The position numbers and the translations under genes are program-made. 64,000 nt of DNA from Alphaproteobacteria bacterium. GTDB taxonomy: Bacteria; Pseudomonadota; Alphaproteobacteria; UBA9655. Below are positions 8,908 through 17,184 of the stretch, in pieces. The notes under the pieces were generated by a model, which searched no databases, was not told where the DNA came from, and saw only the letters and a list, made by a program, of their open reading frames with translations. Position 1 is the first letter of the stretch; every line of letters starts with the position of its first letter. The DNA is taken from the NCBI GenBank assembly GCA_019749915.1, contig JAIEPE010000015.1:55029-119028 (forward strand), read 5' to 3'.

Positions 8908-9900
8908 GTGCATCATATCGCTGTTATTGGAGCCGGCGCCTGGGGAACAGCCTTAGCCTTGGCGGCATTTAGAGCTCATTTAAAAACAAGTCTCTGGTCG
9001 ATTAGTCCTGAGGAAGTTGAAGCAATTAATCAACAACATGAAAATATCTCGCGTCTTCCTGGAATTCCCTTAGACCCCTCCTTAAGAGCCACAACTGATC
9101 CTCAAGAAATATCAAATGCTGATAGTATCATTCTAGCCCCTCCGGCTCAATTTATGAGAAGTACATGTGCGACGTTTAGTAAAGTTCTTCCCTCTCACGT
9201 TCCTCTTATTATCGCCTCAAAGGGTATTGAAAATGGAACGGCTCTCTTGATGTCCGAGGTGATACGCGAATTCTTTCCTCAGAATCCTCTCCTGGTTCTC
9301 TCTGGTCCAAGCTTTGCTAGTGACGTTGCAAAAGAGCTGCCAACAGCTGTAACTCTTGCTGCAGAGGATATTTCTCTCAGTCAGAAAATGGCTTCACTCT
9401 TAAGCAGTCAATATTTTCGCCTTTATGCCTCTGAAGATACTATAGGGGCTCAATTAGGAGGAGCTTGTAAAAACATTATTGCTATTGCTTGTGGTATTAT
9501 TGAAGGCCGAGGTTTAGGAGATAACGCTCGAGCCGCGTTAGTTGCGCGTGGTCTTATAGAAATTGCAAGACTAGGATGCGCTATGGGAGCACATCTTGAA
9601 ACTTTTCTTGGACTTTCAGGTGTAGGGGACATCACGCTCACCTCCTTAAGCGCCCAGTCAAGAAATAAGACCTTTGGTCTTTCTTTGGGAGATGGTGCGA
9701 GCCTTGAAGAATTGCTGGCAAAAAAAGTGGTTCTCACGGAAGGGGTTTTTACGGTCTCAGGGACTGTAAAATTAGCTGAAAAGTATAAGGTGGAGATGCC
9801 GATTACTTTTGCCATGGATACTCTTTTAAATAAGCAAGGAACGCTCGAGACTTTGATCAAAGATCTTCTGTCACGCCCTTTAACAATTGAGGGGATATAG
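8908..9900 (+). CDS. gpsA: NAD(P)H-dependent glycerol-3-phosphate dehydrogenase
   Basis: GpsA reduces dihydroxyacetone phosphate to sn-glycerol 3-phosphate for phospholipid synthesis. The dinucleotide-binding loop IGAGAWGTALA is at the N-terminus. GACKNIIAIACGI with its catalytic Lys, and the ARGLIEIARLG and GLSGVGDITLT motifs, mark the substrate domain. The start codon is GTG, preceded by AGGAG ten bases upstream. 330 residues is normal. It sits five bases after tsaD and abuts the EVE-domain gene, so the three probably form an operon. Confidence 0.95.
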   Translation: MHHIAVIGAGAWGTALALAAFRAHLKTSLWSISPEEVEAINQQHENISRLPGIPLDPSLRATTDPQEISNADSIILAPPAQFMRSTCATFSKVLPSHVPLIIASKGIENGTALLMSEVIREFFPQNPLLVLSGPSFASDVAKELPTAVTLAAEDISLSQKMASLLSSQYFRLYASEDTIGAQLGGACKNIIAIACGIIEGRGLGDNARAALVARGLIEIARLGCAMGAHLETFLGLSGVGDITLTSLSAQSRNKTFGLSLGDGASLEELLAKKVVLTEGVFTVSGTVKLAEKYKVEMPITFAMDTLLNKQGTLETLIKDLLSRPLTIEGI

Positions 9901-10305
9901 ATGAATTATTGGCTTATAAAAACCGAACCTCATGTTTGGTCATGGGCGGATCAAGTTGAGAAAGATGTAACTTTTTGGGATGGAGTGCGAAATTACCAAG
10001 CTAGCAACAATTTAAAAGCCATGAAGGTGGGTGACCTTGCCTTTTTCTATCATTCGGGGGAAGAGCGCCGGATCATGGGAATTGTTGAGATTATTAAGCC
10101 TTATTACCCTGATTCATCGGATCCTGCAGGGCGTTTTGGAATGGTGGATGTTAAGACGCACACTCCTTTTTCTCACCCCGTCAACTTAACCACTATTAAA
10201 AAAGATTCTCGCTTTCAGCATTTGGGATTGGTTCGTCAATCTCGCCTTTCTGTGATGCCCATAGATGCGGCTTCATGGAAGATTTTGATGGCTCTTGGAG
10301 TCTAA
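9901..10305 (+). CDS. EVE domain-containing protein
   Basis: This 134-residue single-domain protein belongs to the EVE/thymocyte nuclear protein 1 family, relatives of PUA/YTH folds that recognise modified bases in nucleic acids. MNYWLIKTEPHVWSW at the start, WDGVRNYQASNNLK, and the FFYHSGEERRIMGI block are diagnostic. The gene starts immediately after the gpsA stop with a GAGGGGA ribosome-binding site. Its cellular role in bacteria of this type is not established; the tsaD-gpsA-EVE order suggests a housekeeping gene. Confidence 0.9.
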   Translation: MNYWLIKTEPHVWSWADQVEKDVTFWDGVRNYQASNNLKAMKVGDLAFFYHSGEERRIMGIVEIIKPYYPDSSDPAGRFGMVDVKTHTPFSHPVNLTTIKKDSRFQHLGLVRQSRLSVMPIDAASWKILMALGV

Positions 10306-10318
10306 TTGAAGGAAATGC

Positions 10319-10347
10319 TTGCATTTTGGAATGACTTTGTTTATTAA
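10319..10347 (+). promoter_or_regulatory. Predicted sigma-70 promoter of the Nfu gene
   Basis: TTGCAT (10319-10324) and TATTAA (10342-10347) are separated by 17 bases, in the short gap after the EVE gene. A transcript would begin about 27 bases before the Nfu start codon. This suggests that the iron-sulfur scaffold gene has its own promoter. Confidence 0.45.
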
Positions 10348-10380
10348 GGAAAACACTATTTACAAAAGTGAGTGCGTACA

Positions 10381-10932
10381 ATGTTTATACAAACAGAGGA
10401 AACACCAAATCCGGCCACATTAAAGTTTCTCCCTGGTCGTATTATAATGCCAGAGGGGACGTCAGACTTTAAGTCTGTAGAAGAGGCCGCCAAATCTCCC
10501 CTTGCTTCAAAACTTTTTGAAATTCAGGGCGTTAATGGCGTTTTTTTCGGGGCGGATTTTATTACTGTTTCTAAGGAAGATTCTGAAGATTGGGCTGTGC
10601 TTAAGCCCGAAATTTTAGGGATTATCATGGAGCATTTTGTAACGCACCAGCCCTTGTTTTATGGAGAAAGAATCCCTACATCCAGAAAACATGATGATGA
10701 TCCTATTGTGGGACAGATTCAAGAAATCTTAGATACGCGTATCCGCCCTGCCGTAGCTATGGATGGAGGAGATATCGTCTTTGATTCCTTTGAAGAAGGT
10801 ATTTTATATGTGCGTATGCAAGGAGCTTGCGCAGGTTGTCCAAGCTCATCAGCTACGTTAAAGTCAGGAATTGAAAATATGTTACGGCATTATGTGCCCG
10901 AAGTTCTTGAAGTAAGAGCGATAGAGAGTTAA
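10381..10932 (+). CDS. NifU/Nfu-type iron-sulfur cluster scaffold
   Basis: This is a scaffold that holds and transfers 4Fe-4S clusters to apoproteins, the counterpart of mitochondrial NFU1. The N-terminal Nfu_N domain starts MFIQTEETPNPATLKFLPG, very close to NFU1. The C-terminal NifU domain has PAVAMDGGDIVF and the cluster-binding CAGC within GACAGCPSS. I start it at ATG 10381 because this reproduces the conserved family N-terminus; a GTG nine bases earlier is the alternative. The length of 183 residues is normal. Client proteins may include the respiratory enzymes encoded elsewhere in the genome (inference). Confidence 0.95.
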   Translation: MFIQTEETPNPATLKFLPGRIIMPEGTSDFKSVEEAAKSPLASKLFEIQGVNGVFFGADFITVSKEDSEDWAVLKPEILGIIMEHFVTHQPLFYGERIPTSRKHDDDPIVGQIQEILDTRIRPAVAMDGGDIVFDSFEEGILYVRMQGACAGCPSSSATLKSGIENMLRHYVPEVLEVRAIES

Positions 10933-10942
10933 GGAGTTTATT

Positions 10943-11872
10943 ATGTTGAAACAATCGAAGACTCAAATTTCCCTTATTGTTATTTTGGGGCTGATGATTC
11001 TAGGCCAGGCTGGCTTTGTTATTTATCAGAATTTTCTTCCCGTTCCTGAAGAAAGTGTGGAACCCCAGGCTGTTATTATTGAGAAGAAACCCGTTGTGTC
11101 TGCAGGGTCTGCCAAGGCTTTTGGCCTTAATCGTCCTCAAGAAAAATACATTCAGGTGGGTAGTGTAAAAGAACTCGGTAAAGTCTTTAACAATTTGGAT
11201 TATACTCTTGCGAAGGCCAAGAGTGAGGGACAGGTCCCTCGTCTTTTCTTGTCAAAATTACCGGAGGATATGAAACATAAGAAAAAGTCATCCAACTCTG
11301 ATTTTGTTCAAGTGCTTTTACCTCACATTTTAAGAGTGAATGAGCAGATTTTATCTGATAGAGAGCGTCTTTTAGATATGCAAGAACGAAAACAAAATGG
11401 TCAGCATTTACGTCATTCAGAAAAAATGTGGCTCAGCAAGCTTGCTTCTGAATACCGCTGTAAATCAACAAAAATCGAGTCTTTGTTAATGCACGTTGAT
11501 ATTGTTCCTCCTTCACTTGCGCTTGCTCAAGGTATTCTTGAGACGGGTGGTGGCAGGTCTCATGCGGCTTTAAAGAAAAATTCTCCCTTTGGTTATATGG
11601 CTACCAAAACAAAAGTGGCCAAATTTGAAAGTCTTCAACATAGTGTGGAAGCTTATGTGAAAAATCTAAATCGTCACCAAGCCTATAATGCTTTTCGCAA
11701 GGATAGGGCTTCCTTAAGGGCTAAAAATCAGACGTTATGTGGGCATAAGTTAGCTTCATGCCTTACAAAGTATTCTGTTCGGGGCACAGCTTATACCCGT
11801 GATTTGCAAGATTTAATTCACAACCGCGGATTAAAAGCTTATGATAGTGGACATGTACGTTTAAAACCATAA
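10943..11872 (+). CDS. Bax-like glucosaminidase domain protein
   Basis: This 309-residue envelope protein has an N-terminal membrane anchor (about residues 8-28), a variable linker and a C-terminal glucosaminidase (Flg_new/Bax) domain. The segment PPSLALAQGILETGGGRS contains the putative catalytic Glu, and SPFGYMA, SVEAYVKNLNRH and the end YTRDLQDLIH are typical of Bax. The likely role is cleavage of peptidoglycan glycan strands in the periplasm. An AAGGAG ribosome-binding site lies seven bases before the ATG. Gene order with Nfu is likely incidental. Confidence 0.85.
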   Translation: MLKQSKTQISLIVILGLMILGQAGFVIYQNFLPVPEESVEPQAVIIEKKPVVSAGSAKAFGLNRPQEKYIQVGSVKELGKVFNNLDYTLAKAKSEGQVPRLFLSKLPEDMKHKKKSSNSDFVQVLLPHILRVNEQILSDRERLLDMQERKQNGQHLRHSEKMWLSKLASEYRCKSTKIESLLMHVDIVPPSLALAQGILETGGGRSHAALKKNSPFGYMATKTKVAKFESLQHSVEAYVKNLNRHQAYNAFRKDRASLRAKNQTLCGHKLASCLTKYSVRGTAYTRDLQDLIHNRGLKAYDSGHVRLKP

Positions 11873-11880
11873 GGGCTATC

Positions 11881-12471
11881 ATGAGAAAAATTGCGGAGTC
11901 TTCTTTAAATCAGATTTTTAAAGAAGCGCGTACCTATACGAAATGGCTTGATAAATCTGTTTCGGAAGATCTTTTAAAAAGCATTTATGAGGTGATGAAG
12001 TTTGGGCCAACAAGTGCCAACTGTTGTCCATTAAGAATTGTTTTTGTAAGGTCTCAAGAAGCCAAAGAGCGTTTGCGTCCCCATTTGTTTGAAGGCAATG
12101 TCGAGAAAACTATGAGTGCGCCAGTGACAGCTATCCTGGCTTATGATCTGCAGTTTTATGAGCATCTTCCTGTTTTATATCCTTATGTGGATGCCAAGTC
12201 TTGGTTTGAAGGTAAGGATGCGTTTGCTCAGGAAACAGCGTTTCGCAATGGCACCCTTCAGGGGGGATATTTCATCATTGCTGCGCGGGCGTGTGGCCTT
12301 GATTGTGGCCCGATGTCAGGTTTTTCAAATGAGGGTGTCGATAAGGCCTTTTTCCCAGAAGGGCGGTTTAAGTCAAATTTCCTTTGCAACCTTGGGTATG
12401 GCGATGTATCAGGCTTGCCAGGGCCACGCGCTCCACGGCTTTCCTTTGACGAAGCCTGTCAAATTGTATGA
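11881..12471 (+). CDS. Nitroreductase-family malonic semialdehyde reductase-like protein
   Basis: This 196-residue FMN-dependent oxidoreductase belongs to the HadB/RutE subfamily. Features are KFGPTSANCCPLRIVF, where the FMN-contacting Ser-Ala-Asn lies, an APVTAILAYDLQFYEHLP segment, and the LDCGPMSGF motif typical of RutE. RutE reduces malonic semialdehyde in uracil degradation, but no other rut genes are in view, so the true substrate may differ. AAGGG precedes the ATG by a few bases, and the gene is eight bases after the Bax-like gene. Confidence 0.85.
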   Translation: MRKIAESSLNQIFKEARTYTKWLDKSVSEDLLKSIYEVMKFGPTSANCCPLRIVFVRSQEAKERLRPHLFEGNVEKTMSAPVTAILAYDLQFYEHLPVLYPYVDAKSWFEGKDAFAQETAFRNGTLQGGYFIIAARACGLDCGPMSGFSNEGVDKAFFPEGRFKSNFLCNLGYGDVSGLPGPRAPRLSFDEACQIV

Positions 12472-12488
12472 GATAAGACTGAAGTGCC

Positions 12489-13280
12489 ATGATGAATAAC
12501 CTTAAAGGAAATTTTGTAGAGGCACTGACTGTACGAGATGTTAAAAGTCATCTTTCCGACCTTGAGAAGCGGGCAGTTATTTTTCTTGATGTGGATGATA
12601 CGCTTATCACTCCTACTTCAAAGGTTTTCCGCGCGCATAGCCCCCATAGAACGCTTATTGATGAGTTGAAAAAAGAGCGTGATCAAATCCCCTATTTTGA
12701 AAGAATTTTAAGTCGCTGGCGTTTGCAAAGACAAGTTCAGCTTGTCTCTGAGGATTGGCTTTGGTTTATTAAGGACTTCAAAACTCAATTTCCCATTTAT
12801 GCGTTGACAAAAATGGAGTCAGGCCCTTTGGGGGATATTTTATCCATGGAAGAGTGGAGATATGCAGAATTATCTTCAAAAGGGATGGAATTCACGCTAA
12901 CCTATGGAGCAAAAGAAAAAGAGATTCTGTTGAGCTCTCCTTCAATGACTTATGAAGGCACCTTTTATAAGGGCATTTTCTCAACGGGCTCGTTTAATAA
13001 AAGCGAGATTGTGCGCTTATATCTTCAAAAGGAAAACCCCTCTCAAGTTGTGCTTGTTGATGATCGTCTTGAGCAGCTTCAAGATGTGAGTGAGGAATGT
13101 TCACGTAGGTCCATACCTTTTATCGGGGTTCATTTTAAGGGCCATGAGTTGATTCCAGGAATTCCAGATCCAAGTCTTGCAGAATTTCAAAAAAACTATC
13201 TATTAAACAACCATGAATGGCTTGAAGATGAAAAAGCGGAAAGAAGTAGGGCTGCTCTGGAGAGATGTTTAGCCCCATAG
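12489..13280 (+). CDS. DUF2608 family HAD-like protein
   Basis: This 263-residue protein has a HAD-type motif I (FLDVDDTLIT, near residue 35), a central helical cap, and the later VVLVDDRLEQL segment that fits HAD motif IV. This pattern is typical of DUF2608 proteins, which occur in host-associated bacteria such as Legionella and Rickettsiales relatives. A phosphatase activity is plausible; no substrate is known. No signal peptide is seen. The ATG at 12489 is followed by a second ATG, and the ribosome-binding site is weak. It converges with the GGDEF-EAL gene. Confidence 0.75.
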   Translation: MMNNLKGNFVEALTVRDVKSHLSDLEKRAVIFLDVDDTLITPTSKVFRAHSPHRTLIDELKKERDQIPYFERILSRWRLQRQVQLVSEDWLWFIKDFKTQFPIYALTKMESGPLGDILSMEEWRYAELSSKGMEFTLTYGAKEKEILLSSPSMTYEGTFYKGIFSTGSFNKSEIVRLYLQKENPSQVVLVDDRLEQLQDVSEECSRRSIPFIGVHFKGHELIPGIPDPSLAEFQKNYLLNNHEWLEDEKAERSRAALERCLAP

Positions 13281-13303
13281 TATGATGGGATTAAGCGGTG
13301 GCA

Positions 13304-14953
13304 CTACCTAGGTTTTTCCTTTTCTTTTAACCATTCCGTTGCGACTTTTCCTGACATGGAGCGCCCCATATAATAGCCTTGACCGATATCGCAGCCCCAT
13401 TTTGCCAGCAGGTCATATTGATTGCGGGTTTCAATACCTTCTGCAACCACCTCAAGGTTTAATTCATGAGCAAGAGAAATTGCATTTTTAACGATGGCCT
13501 CAGCCGTGGGATTATGGGAGATGGACTGTACAAAAAGCTTATCAATTTTGATGGCATTAATGGGCAATTCAAATAAATATTGTTGCGAGGCTTGACCTGT
13601 CCCAAAGTCATCGATAGCGACTCTTATCCCCAGCTCTCGCAAACGTGTCACTGCTTCCATAATCATTGAAACACTCGAAGCAACAGCTGTTTCCGTGACC
13701 TCAACTTCTAAGAAATGGGGGGAAAATTTTTGCTTTTCAAGTTGCTCTGTTAAAATAGGAAAAAGCAGAGGGTCATGAAAATTCATGACGGAAAAGTTGA
13801 TACTTACGGTCACCAAAAGCCCCTGCTTGTGCCATGCCTCCATCTGATCAAAGCTTGTTTTAATAACCCACTTGGTAAAGGGATTGATCAAAAGGGTTTC
13901 TTCAATAAGAGGGATAAACTCCATGGGGTTAATGGGGCCTAATAAAGGATCAGTCCAGCGCACAAGCGCTTCAAAACCCATGACTTTTCCTGTTTTAAGG
14001 TAAATTTTAGGTTGATATTCAAGAACAAAAGAATTTGTTTCTAAGGCTGATTTTGCTCGGTGAAGAATCATTAAATTGCGTTCAGAAGAAGTTGCAATGT
14101 TTTTATTAAAGTGACTGATGAGTCTCCTGTCTTTTTCTGAAGAATTGATAGCGATTAAGGCTTTTCGGGTGAGTTGCATTAAACTTATGTCATCCTCGGG
14201 AAACCGGGAAACACCAAAGCGCATTTCAATAAAAAGAGGGATTGAGTTGACTTCGTAGGAAAATTCAAAGAGAGATTCACACCTTTTTAAAACATCCATG
14301 TAACTACTTTCGTCAGGGATAAGAAGGGCAAAGCGGTTGCTTTGAAGGCGGCCTAAGATAGCGTCATTTCCAATGACTTCTTTTAAACGTTTTACCACTT
14401 GAAGGATTAAAGCATTTGCGCTTTCGTCACCCACAGCTGTGTCAATTTCTTGCATGCGAAAAAGTTCAATAACAACCACAACAAGAGGACGTTTAGAGGA
14501 ATGAGTTAGCTCCGTGAAAATTTTAGTAAGCCCATTAAGGTTGGGAAGGCTTGTGTGAGGATCGGTGATATTTTTAATTTCAAGTTCTTTAATATAGGCC
14601 TTAAAAATTGAAGACCCAATGCCTGCAATAGCTCCAATAAGACTAAACATGATCAAGCGGAGGAACCAAGAGGAAAAGGGCTGTGCTGATTCATAGGCAT
14701 AGCTGGACGTTATATAAGGGCTCAAAAGAAGGCCTGAAATAATTCCCGTGAGGATTCCTCCCCCCACAGAAAAAGTAAATCCAGCAAGAAGAATGGGAAT
14801 ATAAAGAATATGAAGGTAAGCGAAAGCTGTTCCCCCCATCCATTCCACGAGTTGATCCCCAAAAATGAGGAACGCAACAATAAAGAGGGCAACAAAAATT
14901 TTCATTCGTGTTGTTGGAAAAATGATGTGCTTATAGATCTCAAAAAAAGGCAT
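13304..14953 (-). CDS. Membrane GGDEF-EAL protein, probable c-di-GMP phosphodiesterase
   Basis: In this 549-residue protein an N-terminal membrane domain of about four helices (residues 18-120) is followed by a diguanylate cyclase-type domain and an EAL domain. The GGDEF signature is degenerate: the motif position reads LGRLQSNRFALLIP, so synthesis of c-di-GMP is unlikely. The EAL domain keeps FEALVRW, the VAIDDFGTG loop, INAIKIDKLFV and VVAEGIET, so phosphodiesterase activity is expected. It lies just downstream of the secretion/pilus block on the same strand, which would fit c-di-GMP control of surface appendages (inference). Confidence 0.9.
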   Translation of the reverse strand: MPFFEIYKHIIFPTTRMKIFVALFIVAFLIFGDQLVEWMGGTAFAYLHILYIPILLAGFTFSVGGGILTGIISGLLLSPYITSSYAYESAQPFSSWFLRLIMFSLIGAIAGIGSSIFKAYIKELEIKNITDPHTSLPNLNGLTKIFTELTHSSKRPLVVVVIELFRMQEIDTAVGDESANALILQVVKRLKEVIGNDAILGRLQSNRFALLIPDESSYMDVLKRCESLFEFSYEVNSIPLFIEMRFGVSRFPEDDISLMQLTRKALIAINSSEKDRRLISHFNKNIATSSERNLMILHRAKSALETNSFVLEYQPKIYLKTGKVMGFEALVRWTDPLLGPINPMEFIPLIEETLLINPFTKWVIKTSFDQMEAWHKQGLLVTVSINFSVMNFHDPLLFPILTEQLEKQKFSPHFLEVEVTETAVASSVSMIMEAVTRLRELGIRVAIDDFGTGQASQQYLFELPINAIKIDKLFVQSISHNPTAEAIVKNAISLAHELNLEVVAEGIETRNQYDLLAKWGCDIGQGYYMGRSMSGKVATEWLKEKEKPR

Positions 14954-14979
14954 CTGTTTTATAAAGTTATTTTGTTCCT

Positions 14980-15324
14980 TTAAAAGGATACACCTATTTC
15001 GTGCGGATCAAAAATCTTTTCTTCCAAAGGCATATAAACTTGATGAAGACGCAATGAAAAAGTCTTCTGATTAAGACGACAAAAAAAGTGGGCTCCTGTT
15101 GAGGTAACTTTTTTTAATTCATAGTCCTCAAGCTCATGGATATTTTCAGGATGAAAGAGTTTTTTATTTAGCCAAAGTGACCAATGATTGTCATCATAAT
15201 AAATAAGTGATGTCAGGGATAAATTTTGTGAGGAAGCCTTTGAATCAACAAAATTTTCCTTTATTAACGCGATTTCATTTTCAGAAAAGAAAAGAGAAAG
15301 AAAAAGGCAAGCTTTCTTTTTCAT
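14980..15324 (-). CDS. Small exported protein of the secretion/pilus operon (GspB/PilP-like)
   Basis: This 114-residue protein has a short hydrophobic N-terminus (KACLFLSLFF) suggesting export or an anchor. The central part has the SLIYYDDNHWSLWLN and FSLRLHQVYMP pattern seen in the C-terminal domains of GspB- and PilP-like assembly proteins. It overlaps the PilO/GspM-like gene by four bases and is the last gene of that operon. I would expect it to act at the periplasmic face of the machine. The family assignment is tentative. Confidence 0.5.
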   Translation of the reverse strand: MKKKACLFLSLFFSENEIALIKENFVDSKASSQNLSLTSLIYYDDNHWSLWLNKKLFHPENIHELEDYELKKVTSTGAHFFCRLNQKTFSLRLHQVYMPLEEKIFDPHEIGVSF

Positions 15325-15896
15325 GGATTGTTCCTATCCATTGCCACCCACTCAAAAATAATATTTCCTAGAATAAAATGTGGTGAGGCTCCCTGATTTA
15401 AAGCCAAGAGAGAACTTCCTGTAAGAACTTCGCCTCTTGAAAGAGTGATTTCATGAAGTATCAGAATGCCAGGAAACTTGCTAAAAATAGCCTCTAAGAA
15501 AATAAAAATATCGTTATCAAGAATAGCCTCGCAACTCCAAATGATTTTTGTAATTTTATAAGAATACATGTCGTTTTTTAAAATTGATCGTTCGGGTTCA
15601 AAGCTGAACTCTGTCTTGTCAAAGCTCTCACTGGCTTTTTCAAACACTTCTTGAGCGAGGAGGCGGCTTTTGGGAATCACCCAGCCTTTTTCTTTTAAAA
15701 ACTGCAATTCATTTTCATGGCGTCTTACAAAAGAAATGTCACCTTCCAAAGCAAAGGCTTGTTGCTGTAGTTGATGAACTTTGGAAGTTAGCTGATTAAA
15801 AGTGCTCTTTGCTCCATGATAAAAATTTAAGGTGAGTAAAAAAATACCTAAACAGCTTAATATGAAAAGTGGCCAAATAAAAATCTCTTTTTTCAT
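15321..15896 (-). CDS. GspM/PilO-like assembly protein
   Basis: This 191-residue bitopic protein has a cytoplasmic Met-Lys-Lys start, one membrane helix (about residues 7-24), a coiled-coil (residues 28-60) and a ferredoxin-like C-terminal domain. This is the architecture of PilO/GspM, inner-membrane platform components of type IV pili and type II secretion systems. It lies between the L/PilMN-like gene and a small exported protein, overlapping each by four bases. Primary sequence is poorly conserved in this family, so the call uses topology and position. Confidence 0.6.
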   Translation of the reverse strand: MKKEIFIWPLFILSCLGIFLLTLNFYHGAKSTFNQLTSKVHQLQQQAFALEGDISFVRRHENELQFLKEKGWVIPKSRLLAQEVFEKASESFDKTEFSFEPERSILKNDMYSYKITKIIWSCEAILDNDIFIFLEAIFSKFPGILILHEITLSRGEVLTGSSLLALNQGASPHFILGNIIFEWVAMDRNNP

Positions 15897-17182
15897 GGAA
15901 GTAAAATCCTGATTTTGACAAGAGGAAGAGGAGATATGAGTGAACTTTTGAAAGTTTCAAGGGGACCACTGTTGAGGGGGGCTTCAAGAACGTCTACCTG
16001 TCCTTGAGGGAAAGTTGTTTTGCAAGAGCGGATGAGATGGTCAAAATCTTTAAGAATCTTTTGCGCCGTTCCCTGCTCCATTGAAATGTCAAGAATGATC
16101 TCAAGACCGTTTTCGTATTTTAGGCTTAAACCTTCAAGTCTTAAGTGTTTGTTTTTTAACAGAAATTCTAGATTTTCAAAAACCTTGAAGGAAAAAGCGT
16201 TTTTTGATTTTAAAAAGGAATAAGCATTAATTGCCTTTTGAAGGAAGAGAATGTCTTGCTCTCCTAAATCCTTTTTTAATGTTTCAATATGCAGTTTCAG
16301 TGTTTTGCTGCGGGCCTCAACTTCGGGTAGCTTGTTCTTATAATCATAGGCTTGATAAAGCAAAATCCCATTCATAAGGGTAAGGGCAGCTATAAAAGTT
16401 AGAATACTTGTTCTTATCAAATTTTGTGATAGATAGAAGCGGCGCTGAATTTTTAAGGAAGGTTTTTTTTGAGAAAAAAAATACTGAAGAGGACAATCAT
16501 GTTCATTAAGTTTTATGACAGGTGAATTGAGAAAGTCAGTTTTTGAATTTACTGAATAAATCTGCAATTTTTCATGGATGTCAGGGAACTTGCGACTTAA
16601 AAAGTGGAGTGCAGCTTGAAAATCATCTTTGCTGTGAAAAAGACGGGCCAGTAAAAGGCGCTTCTTTTCAAAAATAACATAACTCAGAGTTTGAGGTGAA
16701 AAAGAGTAAAACAGTACTTGATAGGGAGAGAGGGGAGATTGTTGCTTTTTTAGAAATCCCCTGATTTCAAAGGGGACAAAGAAAACATTTCCGCCCGATT
16801 TGGGAAAAGCTTCAAACCATAAAAGCCAAGGATGTAAAGGGTCGTTTTGAGGGACGTGAATCCACCTCAGATAAGAGATTTTATTCTGCTTTAGAAGGGA
16901 GGAGGCGAAAAAGCTATTTTTACTTCTTCCTTCATTTTTTTTATGAAAAATATATCTTGCCAGATCCCAAGGATAAAGATGAGGTAATCTGTCTTCATGA
17001 ATAAAGTTTGCCTTTAAATCTATAAGGAGATGAAAGGAAACTTTTGGAAAATCTCTTAGGAAGCTAGATATCCGTTCCTTTGTTTCTTCAAATTTCCCCT
17101 CACAAAGTAGTATATTTTCATAAGCCTGATTATAGAGAATTGCCTTGTTGTCGGATAGGAGGAGAAGGAATTTTATCTTCAT
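15893..17182 (-). CDS. GspL/PilMN-like assembly platform protein
   Basis: This 429-residue protein has an N-terminal cytoplasmic part (residues 1-255, compatible with the actin-like domain of GspL/PilM), one membrane helix (about residues 258-276), a coiled-coil (285-320) and a C-terminal PilN/GspL-like periplasmic domain. It would connect the ATPase GspE to the inner-membrane platform. It is two bases from the gspF-like gene and overlaps the PilO/GspM-like gene. Similarity is remote; gene order E-F-L-M is the main evidence. Confidence 0.6.
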   Translation of the reverse strand: MKIKFLLLLSDNKAILYNQAYENILLCEGKFEETKERISSFLRDFPKVSFHLLIDLKANFIHEDRLPHLYPWDLARYIFHKKNEGRSKNSFFASSLLKQNKISYLRWIHVPQNDPLHPWLLWFEAFPKSGGNVFFVPFEIRGFLKKQQSPLSPYQVLFYSFSPQTLSYVIFEKKRLLLARLFHSKDDFQAALHFLSRKFPDIHEKLQIYSVNSKTDFLNSPVIKLNEHDCPLQYFFSQKKPSLKIQRRFYLSQNLIRTSILTFIAALTLMNGILLYQAYDYKNKLPEVEARSKTLKLHIETLKKDLGEQDILFLQKAINAYSFLKSKNAFSFKVFENLEFLLKNKHLRLEGLSLKYENGLEIILDISMEQGTAQKILKDFDHLIRSCKTTFPQGQVDVLEAPLNSGPLETFKSSLISPLPLVKIRILLP

Positions 17183-17184
17183 TT